In this document: in pieces, positions 20,663 through 29,043 of the stretch | Layout: every line of letters starts with the position of its first letter | Numbering within the stretch: position 1 is the first letter of the stretch | NCBI GenBank assembly: GCA_012517355.1 | Contig: JAAYVD010000167.1 | Span: 1-62,345 of the forward strand | DNA: 62,345 bases | DNA from: Candidatus Rifleibacteriota bacterium | Lineage (GTDB): Bacteria > Muiribacteriota > Ozemobacteria > Ozemobacterales > Ozemobacteraceae | Reading direction: 5' to 3' | The notes under the pieces: model-generated | What the model saw: the letters and a program-made list of their open reading frames with translations, nothing else | The model's database searches: none | Told to the model about the DNA's origin: nothing | Made by a program: the position numbers and the translations under genes

Positions 20663-21709
20663 TCAGCGATTTGGTCGGGGCGGGGCCCCGGCGGCCAGCA
20701 GGCGGGCGAACACCTGGAGGGCAGCCTCCATGTTCTGCGGACGACGATGGAAGCCGCCGTGGTCGCCCGCCTCGTCGGCGAGGAACAGATCGACGGTGCC
20801 GCCGTGGCGCGTCACCCAAGCCGCAGCCTCCCGCATGCCGGGAATGCCGTCGCGGTCGGGATGAGGGTCGCGGCCGCCTCCGTAGAGGATCCAGTGCGTG
20901 CCGGCGAAAGGCGAAGCGCCGAACCGCCCCCGGTCGATCTCCCGGTTGACGGGGAAGTCGGCCGCCGCCTGGCCGGCGTTGGCCACGGTGGCGAGAAAGA
21001 ACCGGTTGCCGGTATGCCGGTCGAAGGCGGTCACCCCGTAGATGTTGGCCGAACCCCGGCTGAAGCCGTGCAGCAAGGTGCGCCCGGCCGGGATGCCCTC
21101 CCGGCGCAGGATCTGGTCGAAGATCCTGTAGATCTCGTGGGGACGGTAATAATCACCTGGCCCTTCGCCGGTGCCCAGCCACCACTGGAGGGCCACGATG
21201 CCATACCCGCGGGCGGCTGCCGCCTGCTGCCACAGGAAGAATTCGTCGAACGCCCAGCTGCCATGCCCGCTGAGGGTGGCGATCATCGGCGGCCGGCCCG
21301 GGCTGCCGCCGGGCGGCCCTTTGGCAGGGGGCGAATCGGGCGGTTCCCGCCGGCGGCCCTGGCGGCCAAGGGGCCGTGCCGGACTCGCTTCCGACGGGTT
21401 CCCGGCGGGGGGATACCACAGGAGACAGAAACTGCGCCCATCGGGCGTCGGCAGGCAACGGACCCCCTGCCGGCGGGCGAAGGCCACCCGCGCGGGAACC
21501 GCTCGGCAGGCCTGCCGGAACAGCGGGTGGTTGTCAACGGCTCCCCAGCCGGATTCCCCATTCTCCGGGGTGCCCCCCGCCGCCCGCGCACCTCCGCCCG
21601 CCGCCAACCAGGCGAGGATCAGCAGCAGACCCCACCAGAGACGCGTGGGAGATCCCGCGGAAGGGTGGGCCCCTTTGCGGTGCGCGAATCGGACGTTTCG
21701 CGGCGCCAT
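20663..21709 (-). CDS. Secreted alpha/beta hydrolase (esterase or depolymerase-like)
   Basis: 348 residues from ATG 21709. A membrane/signal segment (WWGLLLILAWLAAGGGARA) lies 33 residues in, so the true start may be a little further in or at GTG 21757; no clear ribosome site is visible. Hydrolase signs: ATLSGHGSWAFDEFF, the nucleophile elbow HGFSRGSANIYG (GFSRG), HWILYGGGRDPHPD for the acid, and a late DHGGFHRRPQ for the His. The layout recalls PHB depolymerase/feruloyl esterase-like hydrolases. A Pro/Gly/Arg-rich insert interrupts the chain before ATLSGHG. The start region lies inside palindromic repeat copy B. Substrate unknown. Confidence 0.72.
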   Translation of the reverse strand: MAPRNVRFAHRKGAHPSAGSPTRLWWGLLLILAWLAAGGGARAAGGTPENGESGWGAVDNHPLFRQACRAVPARVAFARRQGVRCLPTPDGRSFCLLWYPPAGNPSEASPARPLGRQGRRREPPDSPPAKGPPGGSPGRPPMIATLSGHGSWAFDEFFLWQQAAAARGYGIVALQWWLGTGEGPGDYYRPHEIYRIFDQILRREGIPAGRTLLHGFSRGSANIYGVTAFDRHTGNRFFLATVANAGQAAADFPVNREIDRGRFGASPFAGTHWILYGGGRDPHPDRDGIPGMREAAAWVTRHGGTVDLFLADEAGDHGGFHRRPQNMEAALQVFARLLAAGAPPRPNR

Positions 21710-21748
21710 CCGGCGGCAAAGGGGCACATCCGACGTGGTGGCGGGCGG
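21679..21748 (+). repeat. 70-base palindromic repeat, copy B (overlaps gene start)
   Basis: Core CGAATCGGACGTTTCG at 21685-21700, followed by GGCGCCATCCGGCGGCAAA. It is in the opposite orientation to copies A, C and D and covers the 5' end of the hydrolase gene. Confidence 0.75.
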
Positions 21749-21761
21749 TTCCCGCACCTGG

Positions 21762-22091
21762 TCAGGCCTTCAAATCGATGAGGCGGCCGCGCACCTGGTC
21801 TTTCGCCTGGGGGGCGGGCTCCTCTTCGGGATCGCCCTCCTTTTTGGGCGGGCGGGGTTTCTGATCGGGGGCACCCTTCTCTTTCTCGGCGCCCTCGTCT
21901 TCCTTGCGGATGTTCTTGTGTTCGGAGGCCTGGGAGTTCTGGATGGTCTCCAGTTTTTCCTGGCCCCGGTCCTGGTTCTGGGCAGCAAACTGCGACTGGC
22001 CGGCCTCGTTCGCCTTGGCATCCTCGCGGAGCCGGCTGGCGTCGTTGTTGACCATCAGCGTGGTCTTCATGTCGATCGGTTTGATGCTCAT
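21762..22091 (-). CDS. Small highly charged conserved hypothetical protein
   Basis: 109 residues starting MSIKPIDMKTTLMVNNDASRL, then a long Glu/Lys/Gln-rich, mostly disordered region and a short ending RGRLIDLKA. No signal peptide or cysteine. The MSIKPIDM start looks like a conserved motif. The upstream DNA is locally AT-rich with a TTGCGC-16-TATATT pair ending close to the ATG, so the transcript may have almost no leader; no ribosome site is visible. Function unknown. Confidence 0.65.
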   Translation of the reverse strand: MSIKPIDMKTTLMVNNDASRLREDAKANEAGQSQFAAQNQDRGQEKLETIQNSQASEHKNIRKEDEGAEKEKGAPDQKPRPPKKEGDPEEEPAPQAKDQVRGRLIDLKA

Positions 22092-22133
22092 GAGCTAAAT
22101 ATATCCAAATATGCTGTCAGCGCAAACCCGCGG

Positions 22134-22168
22134 CGAAAAACGAGGCGGGGATCGTCTCCCCGCCCCGT
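22134..22168 (-). terminator. Rho-independent terminator of the phosphohexomutase gene
   Basis: Stem GGCGGGGA (22144-22151) / TCCCCGCC (22157-22164), extended by flanking pairs. On the minus strand it is followed by five T residues (AAAAA at 22136-22140 on the plus strand). It lies just downstream of the stop at 22190. Confidence 0.8.
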
Positions 22169-22189
22169 TTTCCAGCCATCGTCGATGGG

Positions 22190-23605
22190 TCACCCCTTCA
22201 GCATCTTTTCTCCGAAGGCGCAGAGCTTCTCCAGGTCCTGGGGGTTGCGCGCCTCGGCGTAGAAGCGGACCACCGGCTCCGTTCCCGAGAACCGCAGCAG
22301 GACCCAGGCGTCATTCTCGAGGAGGAACTTGGTGCCGTCGACCTTGACGGTGTTGCCAACCTTGAACCCGGCGATCTCCTTGAACGGCTCGCGGATCTTC
22401 TGCTCGGCGCGCACCTTCTGCTCGGGGGTCAACTTGAAGTTCAGGCGCCGCGTGACGTAGGTGCCGACCTTCTTGTACAGGTCTTCGAGGATGGTCCCGA
22501 GGGGTTTCTTCTGCATGGCCACCATCTCGGCAACCAGCAGGCAGGCAATGATGCCGTCCTTCTCGGGGACGTGTCCCTTGATGCTCATGCCGGCCGATTC
22601 CTCGCCGCCCATCAGGATCTTGTCCCGGGAGATGAGGTCACCCACGAACTTGAACCCCACGGGAGTCTCGAAGATCTCGATGCCATGGTGACGCGCCACC
22701 GCGTCGATCAGGTGGGTGGTGGCGACCGACCGCGCCACGCCGCCCGCCCAGCCACGGGTCGTCTTGAGGTGGTCGAGCATCATGCCCAGGATCTGGTTCG
22801 GCTCGAAGAACCGGCCCTCGGGCCCCAGGATGCCGAACCGGTCGGCATCGCCGTCGGTGGCCAGGCCGAGGTCGAACTTCCCTTCCTTCATCCGGGCGAT
22901 CATGTCGGGAATGTGGCTCTCGGAGGGCTCGGGCGGCTGGTTCCCGAAAAACGGGTCGAGGTGGTCGTTCATCACCGTCACCTGGCAGCCGGCCTCGCGC
23001 AGGATGCGGTCGAGGTAGCCGCGCGCCGTTCCGTAGAGCGGGTTCACCAGGATCTTCAACCCCGCCTTTCTGATCTCGTCGAGGCGGACCTTGTCGCGCA
23101 GGGTGGCCAGGTAGGGGTCCATCGGGTCGATCTTCTCGATGAGCCCCTTCTGGAGGCCAGCGGCCAGGTCCATGTCCTTGGGGGCGGGGCCGCTCTTCAG
23201 CATCTGGTTGGCCCGCCGCTCGATGTCGGAGGTGGTCTCGGGAAGGGCCGGCCCGCCCCAGTCGGGCGAGAACTTCAGGCCCTGGTATTCGGGCGGATTG
23301 TGGCTGGCGGTGAAATTGATGCCGCCGGCCGCCTTCCGACGCAGGATCTCGAAACTGATCACCGGCGTCGGGGTGTCGCGCACGCACAGGAAGGCCTTGA
23401 TGCCGTTGGCGGCCAGCACGCGGGCCGCCGTCTCCATGAACCGCGTCGACAGGAAGCGCGTGTCGCTGCCGATGACCACCCCGCCCGTCTTGCCCGCCGC
23501 CAGCAGGTGGTCGGCGATGGCCTGGATGCAGATGCGCACGTTCTGGAAGGTGAACCCGTCGGCGATGATGTCCCGCCAACCCGACGTTCCGAATTTGATC
23601 TCCAT
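22190..23605 (-). CDS. Phosphoglucomutase/phosphomannomutase (alpha-D-phosphohexomutase family)
   Basis: 471 residues. Interconverts hexose 1- and 6-phosphates (exact sugar not resolvable). The four family loops are present: phosphoserine loop TASHNPPEYQG (S101), metal loop DGDADRFGI, sugar loop GGEESAGMS, and phosphate loop RFSGTEPVVR. The start ATG 23605 has AAGGGAGGA upstream, and MEIKFGTSGWRDI is the normal family N-terminus. It likely feeds nucleotide-sugar synthesis for LPS or glycans. Confidence 0.94.
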   Translation of the reverse strand: MEIKFGTSGWRDIIADGFTFQNVRICIQAIADHLLAAGKTGGVVIGSDTRFLSTRFMETAARVLAANGIKAFLCVRDTPTPVISFEILRRKAAGGINFTASHNPPEYQGLKFSPDWGGPALPETTSDIERRANQMLKSGPAPKDMDLAAGLQKGLIEKIDPMDPYLATLRDKVRLDEIRKAGLKILVNPLYGTARGYLDRILREAGCQVTVMNDHLDPFFGNQPPEPSESHIPDMIARMKEGKFDLGLATDGDADRFGILGPEGRFFEPNQILGMMLDHLKTTRGWAGGVARSVATTHLIDAVARHHGIEIFETPVGFKFVGDLISRDKILMGGEESAGMSIKGHVPEKDGIIACLLVAEMVAMQKKPLGTILEDLYKKVGTYVTRRLNFKLTPEQKVRAEQKIREPFKEIAGFKVGNTVKVDGTKFLLENDAWVLLRFSGTEPVVRFYAEARNPQDLEKLCAFGEKMLKG

Positions 23606-23631
23606 ACATTCCTCCCTTGTGGACTGTGCCC

Positions 23632-23660
23632 ATGTTACCTCCCGCCGGACCCTGCCGCAA
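23632..23660 (-). promoter_or_regulatory. Promoter of the phosphohexomutase gene
   Basis: On the minus strand: TTGCGG (23660-23655), 17-base spacer, TAACAT (23637-23632), about 27 bases before the ATG. Confidence 0.55.
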
Positions 23661-23988
23661 CCGGAACGGCGCCACCCAGGATCCGCGGTGAATTCCGCCG
23701 AAGGTGCCCCGGCCTGGCTTCCAGCAGCCATGCGCCGAACGTAGGGCGACCCCACGAGCCTGCCCCCTGCCGGGATGTGGCGGACCGGTCTTCCTGGAAC
23801 CATCGCGGATCCTGGGTCCCTTGGCGGGTTTTCAGAGCGGCTGCCGAAAGGCCTCTGGGAGGGCTCAGGTCAACCACGGAACGAACCCAACCCGGGGACG
23901 GTCAAGGCTGCCTGATCGCCCATGCCGGTTCCTGCTCTCCACGATACATCACGAACGGGCCAGGCCTGGGGGTCCGGCCGCACCCCGG
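23661..23988. other. Intergenic gap, no gene seen
   Basis: The stretch lies upstream of the phosphohexomutase promoter and downstream of the 23989-25476 stop. Open frames here are shadows without ribosome sites or recognisable domains. No terminator was recognised. Confidence 0.4.
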
Positions 23989-25476
23989 TCAGGAAGGAAC
24001 GGCGGGGGCGATGGGGGGCAGCAGGCCGAGGTGGACGCCGGCCTGGGCCAGTTGCGTTTCGGGAACCCGGTCGACGGTGGCACCGCCCTGCCAGCGGTCG
24101 ATCCACAGGATCCGCGACCGGGGGGCCTGCCGCCGCAGGGCTGCCAGGCCATGGGTCCAGGCCTGCCGCATCGCCCGGTCCTCGGCTTCCTCTGCCGCTT
24201 TGAGGGAGCCCTTTTCTCCCTGGGTGGCGACCAACCGCACCAACCGGACCGCCAGTTCCTCGTCGGCCGAGAAGCGGGCCAGCACCAGGAACGGGGCATC
24301 CCGCCAGGCCAGGGCGAAGGGGATTCCCTGGTCGAGGAACCGCGGCAACTGGCCGACCCGGTCCGGCGGCAGGAGGATCCCCTCCCAGGCGGCCAGGGCG
24401 GGCCCCAGCCAGGCGATCGCCGCCTGCCGGGCTTGTCGCTCGACTCCAACCCCCACGACCGACTCGATCTCCCGCAGAAGCCGGCTCAACTCCCCCTGGC
24501 TGGTGGCCGGAGCCGACTGCAAGGCGGCGATCGCCTCGTGGAGCGGGTCACCGGCGGGAACCAGGGTCATCAGGGCCTGCACCTGACGGCGGGTGACCCA
24601 GCCCAGGGTTTCCGACTCGGCCTGCATGCGAAGCAGCCGACGGATCTCGGCATGGAGATCCTCGAGGACCGGAAGATCGGTGGCCGCCACCGATTCCTCG
24701 AACAGGCTCTTCAGGCGGGGGTAGGCGGGATGGGCCTTGAGCCGCGCCGCCCAGGCCCGGCAGAACCGCAGGTCCTCGCGGATGATCGCGGACTCGGAGG
24801 CCTCGTCTCCGCCTCCCACGGCCAGGACGGCCAATCTGCGGTTCGCCTCCATGAGCTTCTGGTTCACCGCGGCCATCTCGCCGGGCGGGGTTCCGGCCCA
24901 GCGATGGAGGTGGTCCGCCAGGGTCCCCAGGTCGGGGGCACCGGCTTCGGCCCGCTCGCGGACAACGGCGAGCAGGTCGGCATTCCGGCCCAGGAAATAC
25001 GAGAAGATCCAGGCGGTCCCGCTCTGCTCGGCCACCGCCCGGGCCGCGTCCAGGACGAACCCGTCCAGGGTTTCCCGCGCGGCGAACACGTCGGGCCAGC
25101 CGAACGTCCCCGTCGCCAGGCGCTCCAGCAGCCGCGCCCCTTGCTCGTTCCAGCTTCGGAGACGGTCGGTGAGCAGGGCCAGGTTCGGCCCGGCCACAGG
25201 ATTCCGGGCAAGCCAGGCTCCCAGACAGTCGGCAATCCCCTGCCAGCGCGCTTCCACCTCGGCTGCGAGGTCGGGGGTCCACCCCGGCCAGGGCGCCCCG
25301 GACACCGCGGCCAGCCGCCCGAGCCAGGCTCCCAGCAAGACCGGCAGTCGCAGCAGGTCGTCGAGCGTGGGGGCCGGATCCACCGCCGCAGGAGCTCGTC
25401 CCGCTGGCCCCCGATCGATCCCGACAACGAGGGGAAGGGGGGTGGCGATGAGAGCACTGCCCTGGGGTTCAGCCAT
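23989..25476 (-). CDS. Hypothetical protein, divergent from the FHA gene
   Basis: 495 residues, no signal peptide, rich in Ala, Leu and Arg and predominantly helical by appearance. No known domain is recognised. Notable segments are LLRLPVLLGAWLGRLAAV, AESETLGWVTRRQVQALMTL and a C-terminal alpha/beta-looking part (FLVLARFSADEELAVRLVR, SRILWIDRW). GGAGGG is two bases from ATG 25482 but six from ATG 25476, so the latter is chosen. Only 38 bases separate it from the divergent zinc-ribbon/FHA gene, which suggests shared control. It may be a partner in an FHA-dependent assembly, but this is inference. Confidence 0.7.
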   Translation of the reverse strand: MAEPQGSALIATPLPLVVGIDRGPAGRAPAAVDPAPTLDDLLRLPVLLGAWLGRLAAVSGAPWPGWTPDLAAEVEARWQGIADCLGAWLARNPVAGPNLALLTDRLRSWNEQGARLLERLATGTFGWPDVFAARETLDGFVLDAARAVAEQSGTAWIFSYFLGRNADLLAVVRERAEAGAPDLGTLADHLHRWAGTPPGEMAAVNQKLMEANRRLAVLAVGGGDEASESAIIREDLRFCRAWAARLKAHPAYPRLKSLFEESVAATDLPVLEDLHAEIRRLLRMQAESETLGWVTRRQVQALMTLVPAGDPLHEAIAALQSAPATSQGELSRLLREIESVVGVGVERQARQAAIAWLGPALAAWEGILLPPDRVGQLPRFLDQGIPFALAWRDAPFLVLARFSADEELAVRLVRLVATQGEKGSLKAAEEAEDRAMRQAWTHGLAALRRQAPRSRILWIDRWQGGATVDRVPETQLAQAGVHLGLLPPIAPAVPS

Positions 25477-25514
25477 TTGCATCCCTCCGCGCTTTCCGGT
25501 AGAAAGAAGGCATC

Positions 25515-25934
25515 ATGCCCGCCCAACCCCCGCCGCCCGCCCACTGCCCGGACTGCGAAACGCCGGTCACCCCCGCCCAGGGCCTGTGCCCGCGCTGCCT
25601 GGCCGACCTGTGGCGGCCCTCCCGGCCGGCCGCCGCCACCGGGCCCACCCTCCGGCTGACCGGACCGGGCTTCACCCTCGAACTGGCGGGGGAAACGGTG
25701 GTCGGCCGCAACAGCACGGGCCGCGAGGTGCTGTCCAGGTTCACCGAGGTCTCCCGCCAGCACGTCCGCCTGACCCGGGAACCCGCCGGCTGGTTCGTGG
25801 AGGATATGCACAGCCGCAACGGCACCAGTCTGAACGACGTCGGGCTGACCCCCGGGCGGAGGATCCGCCTGGCGCGCGGCGACCGGCTGGGCCTGGCCAA
25901 CGAGGTCGAACTGGTGGTGGACATCCAGCCCTGA
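25515..25934 (+). CDS. Zinc-ribbon plus FHA domain protein
   Basis: 139 residues. N-terminal zinc ribbon with CPDC (11-14) and CPRC (25-28). A complete FHA domain occupies about residues 46-138: VVGRNS (Arg65), TEVSRQHVRL (Ser80, His83), and SRNGTSLND (Asn102, Gly103). FHA domains bind phosphothreonine peptides, so this protein should read Thr phosphorylation by a Ser/Thr kinase, though no such kinase is in the window. AGAAAGAAGG precedes the ATG. It lies between an unknown protein and the HEPN/macro-like protein. Confidence 0.88.
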   Translation: MPAQPPPPAHCPDCETPVTPAQGLCPRCLADLWRPSRPAAATGPTLRLTGPGFTLELAGETVVGRNSTGREVLSRFTEVSRQHVRLTREPAGWFVEDMHSRNGTSLNDVGLTPGRRIRLARGDRLGLANEVELVVDIQP

Positions 25935-26069
25935 TCTTCCCGCAGGCCGATCGGAACCGCGGCACCGAACCGCCGTGCCGCTCCCCCCGCCCCCGTCACC
26001 CGCCCCGGTTTCGCCATCCCGGCCATTGTAGCCGTTCCCCCCTGCCCCGGCAAATCCCCCGGGAACGGC

Positions 26070-26098
26070 TTGCCGGCGGCCGCGACCGCTGGTACAAT
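26070..26098 (+). promoter_or_regulatory. Promoter of the HEPN/macro-like gene
   Basis: TTGCCG at 26070-26075, 17-base spacer, TACAAT at 26093-26098, 40 bases before the ATG at 26139. The gene is therefore probably transcribed separately from the FHA gene. Confidence 0.6.
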
Positions 26099-26138
26099 GG
26101 ATCCCAGGCGACTTCGCCCCGCACCCGCAGGAGGGAAA

Positions 26139-27560
26139 ATGACCGACCGGCCCGCCGACCACGCGCCCTTCCCCTACCCCTATCCGGTGGCCGCCATGCT
26201 GCACCACCTCGACGGCGCGACCGACCCCATCGCCCGGTTCATCCAGGTCGGGAACCTGTTCGAGGTCACCCTGAGATATCTCGCCGCCCTCACCCTGGGG
26301 TGGTATGTCCAATTGCCACGGTCCGGGGCCGCCGAGATCCACCCCCGCGTCCTGGCCGGGCTGGCCAGGCCTTCCCCGGGCCACTGGTGCCAGGTGGTGC
26401 ATGCGCTGCCCCCGCGCCTCGCCAAGGCAGGACCGGCCCCGATCCCGGAACTCCTGACCCTCGACCGGGCCGAGGAGCGGGGGGCTGGCTGGAACGCCGC
26501 CTACCGGAGCATCCAGGATTTCCTGGGCCGGGAGAACGAGGGCCTGCCGCGCCGCCTGTCGGTGGGTGGGCTGTTCGACCTGCACGTCGCCTTCCGCAAC
26601 AAGACCAAGGCCCACGGCGCCATCCAGCACGAACTCGCCCGGCGGCTGACCCCGGCCCTGGAGACCTCGCTGCGGGAGTCCCTGGAGGCCATCCCCCTCC
26701 TGCGGCGGTACGGGTTGGGAATGGTGCCCGCCGGCAGCGGCGGTTCCCCCATGGCCTTCGACTTCTCCCATCCACCCGCCGACCCCGTCGGCGCCCTGTG
26801 GGTGCTCGGCCCCGACGGTCACCCCCTTCTTCCCTTGCATCCGGCCATGACCTGGACCGACGGCGAGCCATGGTTCCTGAACGGGTGGACCTCCCCGAGC
26901 CAGGTCGAGTTCCTCAGCTACCTCACCGGCCGGATCAGGACCGCCCCCTGCCCCGACATCGTCCACCTCCTCCCCGACTCCGCTCCGGCCGGCCGGGCAT
27001 CCTGGCTCCAGGGCATCCGGTGGGCGGTCACCACCCGCGACCCCTGGGACGTCCCCGCCGACGCGGCGATCATGGCCCAGGACCGCCACCGGGTGTTCGG
27101 GCCGGTCCGGGAGGTGGCCGGGGAGCCACCCGCCGACGGGGCGATCGGGCAGGCCCTGGCGGCCGTCAGCGGCGGTCAGCCGGACGCCAGGGCCGGCGAG
27201 GTCCTGGTGTCCCGGCGCCCCTGGTGCGCCGCACGCTTCCTCCTGGAAGCCGTCGTCTACGACCTCGACCGCCAGGCCATCCTCGACGAGGACGCCCTGG
27301 CCATCGCGCTGCCGGAGGCCTTGCGACAGGCCGGCGACCTCGGCGCGGAAACCATCGCCCTGGGCCCCCTCGGCACCGAATACGGGGTGATCGCCCCCGA
27401 CCGTTTCGCCACCCTGCTGGTCACCGCTCTCGAGCAGGCCCACCCCCGCCTGCCCACCCTTGACCGCCTGATCGTGGCCACCCGGGAACCCGCTCTGGCC
27501 GCCCACCTCCGGAAGGCCCTCACCCACGCCCTTGGCCTTCCGGTCACGGCGGACGACTGA
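26139..27560 (+). CDS. Unknown protein with HEPN-like R-x5-H motif and macro-domain-like C-terminus
   Basis: 473 residues, cytoplasmic. The N-terminal 160 residues are helical with RFIQVGNLFEVTLRYLAAL, like Swt1-type HEPN domains, and contain RNKTKAH (R153 to H159), matching the R-x4-6-H active site of HEPN ribonucleases. A middle region (about 205-265) has a beta pattern with LLPLHPAMTW and EPWFLNGW. The C-terminal 120 residues look macro-domain-like: GEVLVSRRPWCAARFLLEAV, EALRQAGDLGAETIALGPLG, DRFATLLVTAL and LDRLIVA. Macro domains bind or hydrolyse ADP-ribose. AGGAGGG precedes ATG 26139. Domain calls are from pattern only; a defence or stress role is inference. Confidence 0.72.
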   Translation: MTDRPADHAPFPYPYPVAAMLHHLDGATDPIARFIQVGNLFEVTLRYLAALTLGWYVQLPRSGAAEIHPRVLAGLARPSPGHWCQVVHALPPRLAKAGPAPIPELLTLDRAEERGAGWNAAYRSIQDFLGRENEGLPRRLSVGGLFDLHVAFRNKTKAHGAIQHELARRLTPALETSLRESLEAIPLLRRYGLGMVPAGSGGSPMAFDFSHPPADPVGALWVLGPDGHPLLPLHPAMTWTDGEPWFLNGWTSPSQVEFLSYLTGRIRTAPCPDIVHLLPDSAPAGRASWLQGIRWAVTTRDPWDVPADAAIMAQDRHRVFGPVREVAGEPPADGAIGQALAAVSGGQPDARAGEVLVSRRPWCAARFLLEAVVYDLDRQAILDEDALAIALPEALRQAGDLGAETIALGPLGTEYGVIAPDRFATLLVTALEQAHPRLPTLDRLIVATREPALAAHLRKALTHALGLPVTADD

Positions 27561-27568
27561 CCCAGGCC

Positions 27569-27640
27569 CCCGACCGAAACGAGGTCGGAACTGCCGCCTT
27601 GAGGCCACGGAGTCCGTCGCGAAACGGCCGTTTCGCCCCC
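27569..27640 (-). repeat. 70-base palindromic repeat, copy D (perfect core)
   Basis: Core CGAAACGGCCGTTTCG at 27620-27635 is a perfect 16-base palindrome. The flanks CCCGACCGAAACGAGGTCGG at one end and GTCGC next to the core match the other copies. It lies between the HEPN/macro-like gene and the next gene. Confidence 0.8.
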
Positions 27641-27720
27641 TGTCCAGAGGTCGTCCCCGCATAGAACGTGTTACGGATTCCCCGCCACCCCCGCCCCCGG
27701 GCCGGTGGCCGTCTGCTCCT

Positions 27721-27750
27721 TGTTGGGGGCGGTGTTCCAGGCGTATCTTG
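27721..27750 (+). promoter_or_regulatory. Possible promoter of the 27821 gene
   Basis: TTGTTG at 27721-27726, 18-base spacer, TATCTT at 27745-27750, about 70 bases before the ATG. Confidence 0.4.
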
Positions 27751-27820
27751 GAATGGGGGGTCGACCGTCCCCCCCGCGGGTTTGGCGCCCGCGAGACAGG
27801 ATCGACGGATGGAGGAACAC

Positions 27821-28543
27821 ATGAATTCCCTGCGGTTGCCGGCTCTGGTTCTCGCTCTCCTCGTGGCTTTCGCACCTTTCGCGATGGCCGATGGCATCGA
27901 ACAGACCTTCGAGCACAAGCTCGGCATGAGCCAGGGGGCCACGAGCTGGGAACACCGGATCGACCTCCCCGAGGCCCTGGTCGCCCAGGGGCACGTTTTC
28001 CACAAGCGCACCTTCGCCCTGACCGGTCGCCTGGTCGTCGAGCGCGAGGAACTCGCCCGCACGTACTACTATGTCAAGGTCCGCCTGCCGAAATACCAGC
28101 TGCTGCCGATGAGCGGCGCCATCAAGATCTCCCTCGAGACAACCCAGACCCCGGTCGCCCCCACCGCGCTCCCCGCCCCCACGAAACTCTACATGACCAA
28201 CCCCGCTGATGCCCCCGGCTTCGGCTGGGAAGGCACGGGTTCCTTCGCCAACATCACCCTCCTCGAGCGCTCCTCGGGCAAGACCATCTGGGAACGGGTC
28301 CTCGCTGACCGGAAGCACTGCCACCTCGACGAGGATGTCCTGCAGTATTACGGCCGCTACATCTGGGCCGTCCGGCAGGGCGACGAGACCGCGACCTGGA
28401 GCCCCGCCGCCGAGTTCCGCTTCCGCATCGAGAAGCGGGTCGAGATCTGCCCCACCTGCCACGGGACCCCCACCCAGCCCCCGTGCACCACCTGCCACGG
28501 CACCGGCCATGTGACCGTGCCCGTGCTCTACCTCGACAACTGA
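27821..28543 (+). CDS. Secreted protein with C-terminal double CxxCxG motif
   Basis: 240 residues. Signal peptide LRLPALVLALLVAFAPFAMADG. The middle is beta-rich with YYYVKVRLPKYQLLPMSG and a fibronectin-like stretch (FGWEGTGSF..., IWAVRQGDETATWSPAAEFRF). The C-terminal 30 residues carry CPTCHGT and CTTCHGTG, half of a DnaJ-type zinc finger, so one zinc site is likely. GGAGGA precedes ATG 27821; upstream in-frame starts lack a ribosome site. No known family; probably periplasmic or secreted. Confidence 0.8.
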   Translation: MNSLRLPALVLALLVAFAPFAMADGIEQTFEHKLGMSQGATSWEHRIDLPEALVAQGHVFHKRTFALTGRLVVEREELARTYYYVKVRLPKYQLLPMSGAIKISLETTQTPVAPTALPAPTKLYMTNPADAPGFGWEGTGSFANITLLERSSGKTIWERVLADRKHCHLDEDVLQYYGRYIWAVRQGDETATWSPAAEFRFRIEKRVEICPTCHGTPTQPPCTTCHGTGHVTVPVLYLDN

Positions 28544-29043
28544 CCCTGACCGACGGTCGGCCGCTTCCGGCCGGCCCCCCGCCTCGTCCGGCCCCCGCCT
28601 GGTGACCCGCGTCACCGGCGGGGGTTGGTCTTTTCCGGAACTTCACCGGCGCCCGCGGAACCCATGAAACCGCCTGATACCCGCCTCCGGGGCGGGGGGA
28701 AGGCGAGGTTCCCATAGGCGGATGCAGACCCGAAACCTCCATGGTCTGCAGAGCCCCACGGCCTGGGCGTCCCGCCAAGCGGGTTGCCGCCAGCCGAACG
28801 CGCCGCGTTCGGCTGGAAACCGAAAGGGGTCCAAGGGCCCCAGGCCCCTGGCGAGGTGGTCGGGAGGAGCGGAGCTCCTCCCGCGCTGACAGCGGTGCCA
28901 AGGGTTGCCTTTGCCCTGCGCGTTTCCCCTTCTGCCGAGCGGCCTCCCCGGAAACGTGGTATCATCACCGTGGAACCCCTGCCGACGTGAAGAAGAGCCC
29001 CCTCGGGCCTGGAGAGTTCCCCAACGAGGTTCCTTGAGAGAAC
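28544..29043. other. 500-base intergenic region carrying a composite hairpin repeat
   Basis: It holds the triple-hairpin repeat at 28769-28896 and a TATCAT (28960-28965) that may be the -10 of the sensor kinase gene, with no good -35. No open frame looks coding; the longest overlap the hairpins. Confidence 0.5.
28769..28896 (+). repeat. Composite three-hairpin repeat, copy 1
   Basis: Three inverted repeats in a row: CCAGCCGAACGCG/CGCGTTCGGCTGG (28790-28816), then GGGGTCC...GGGCC/GGCCCC around 28826-28850, then GGGAGGAGC/GCTCCTCCC (28862-28882), followed by GCGCTGACAGCG. The same order of hairpins and spacers occurs at 38627-38735. Confidence 0.7.
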
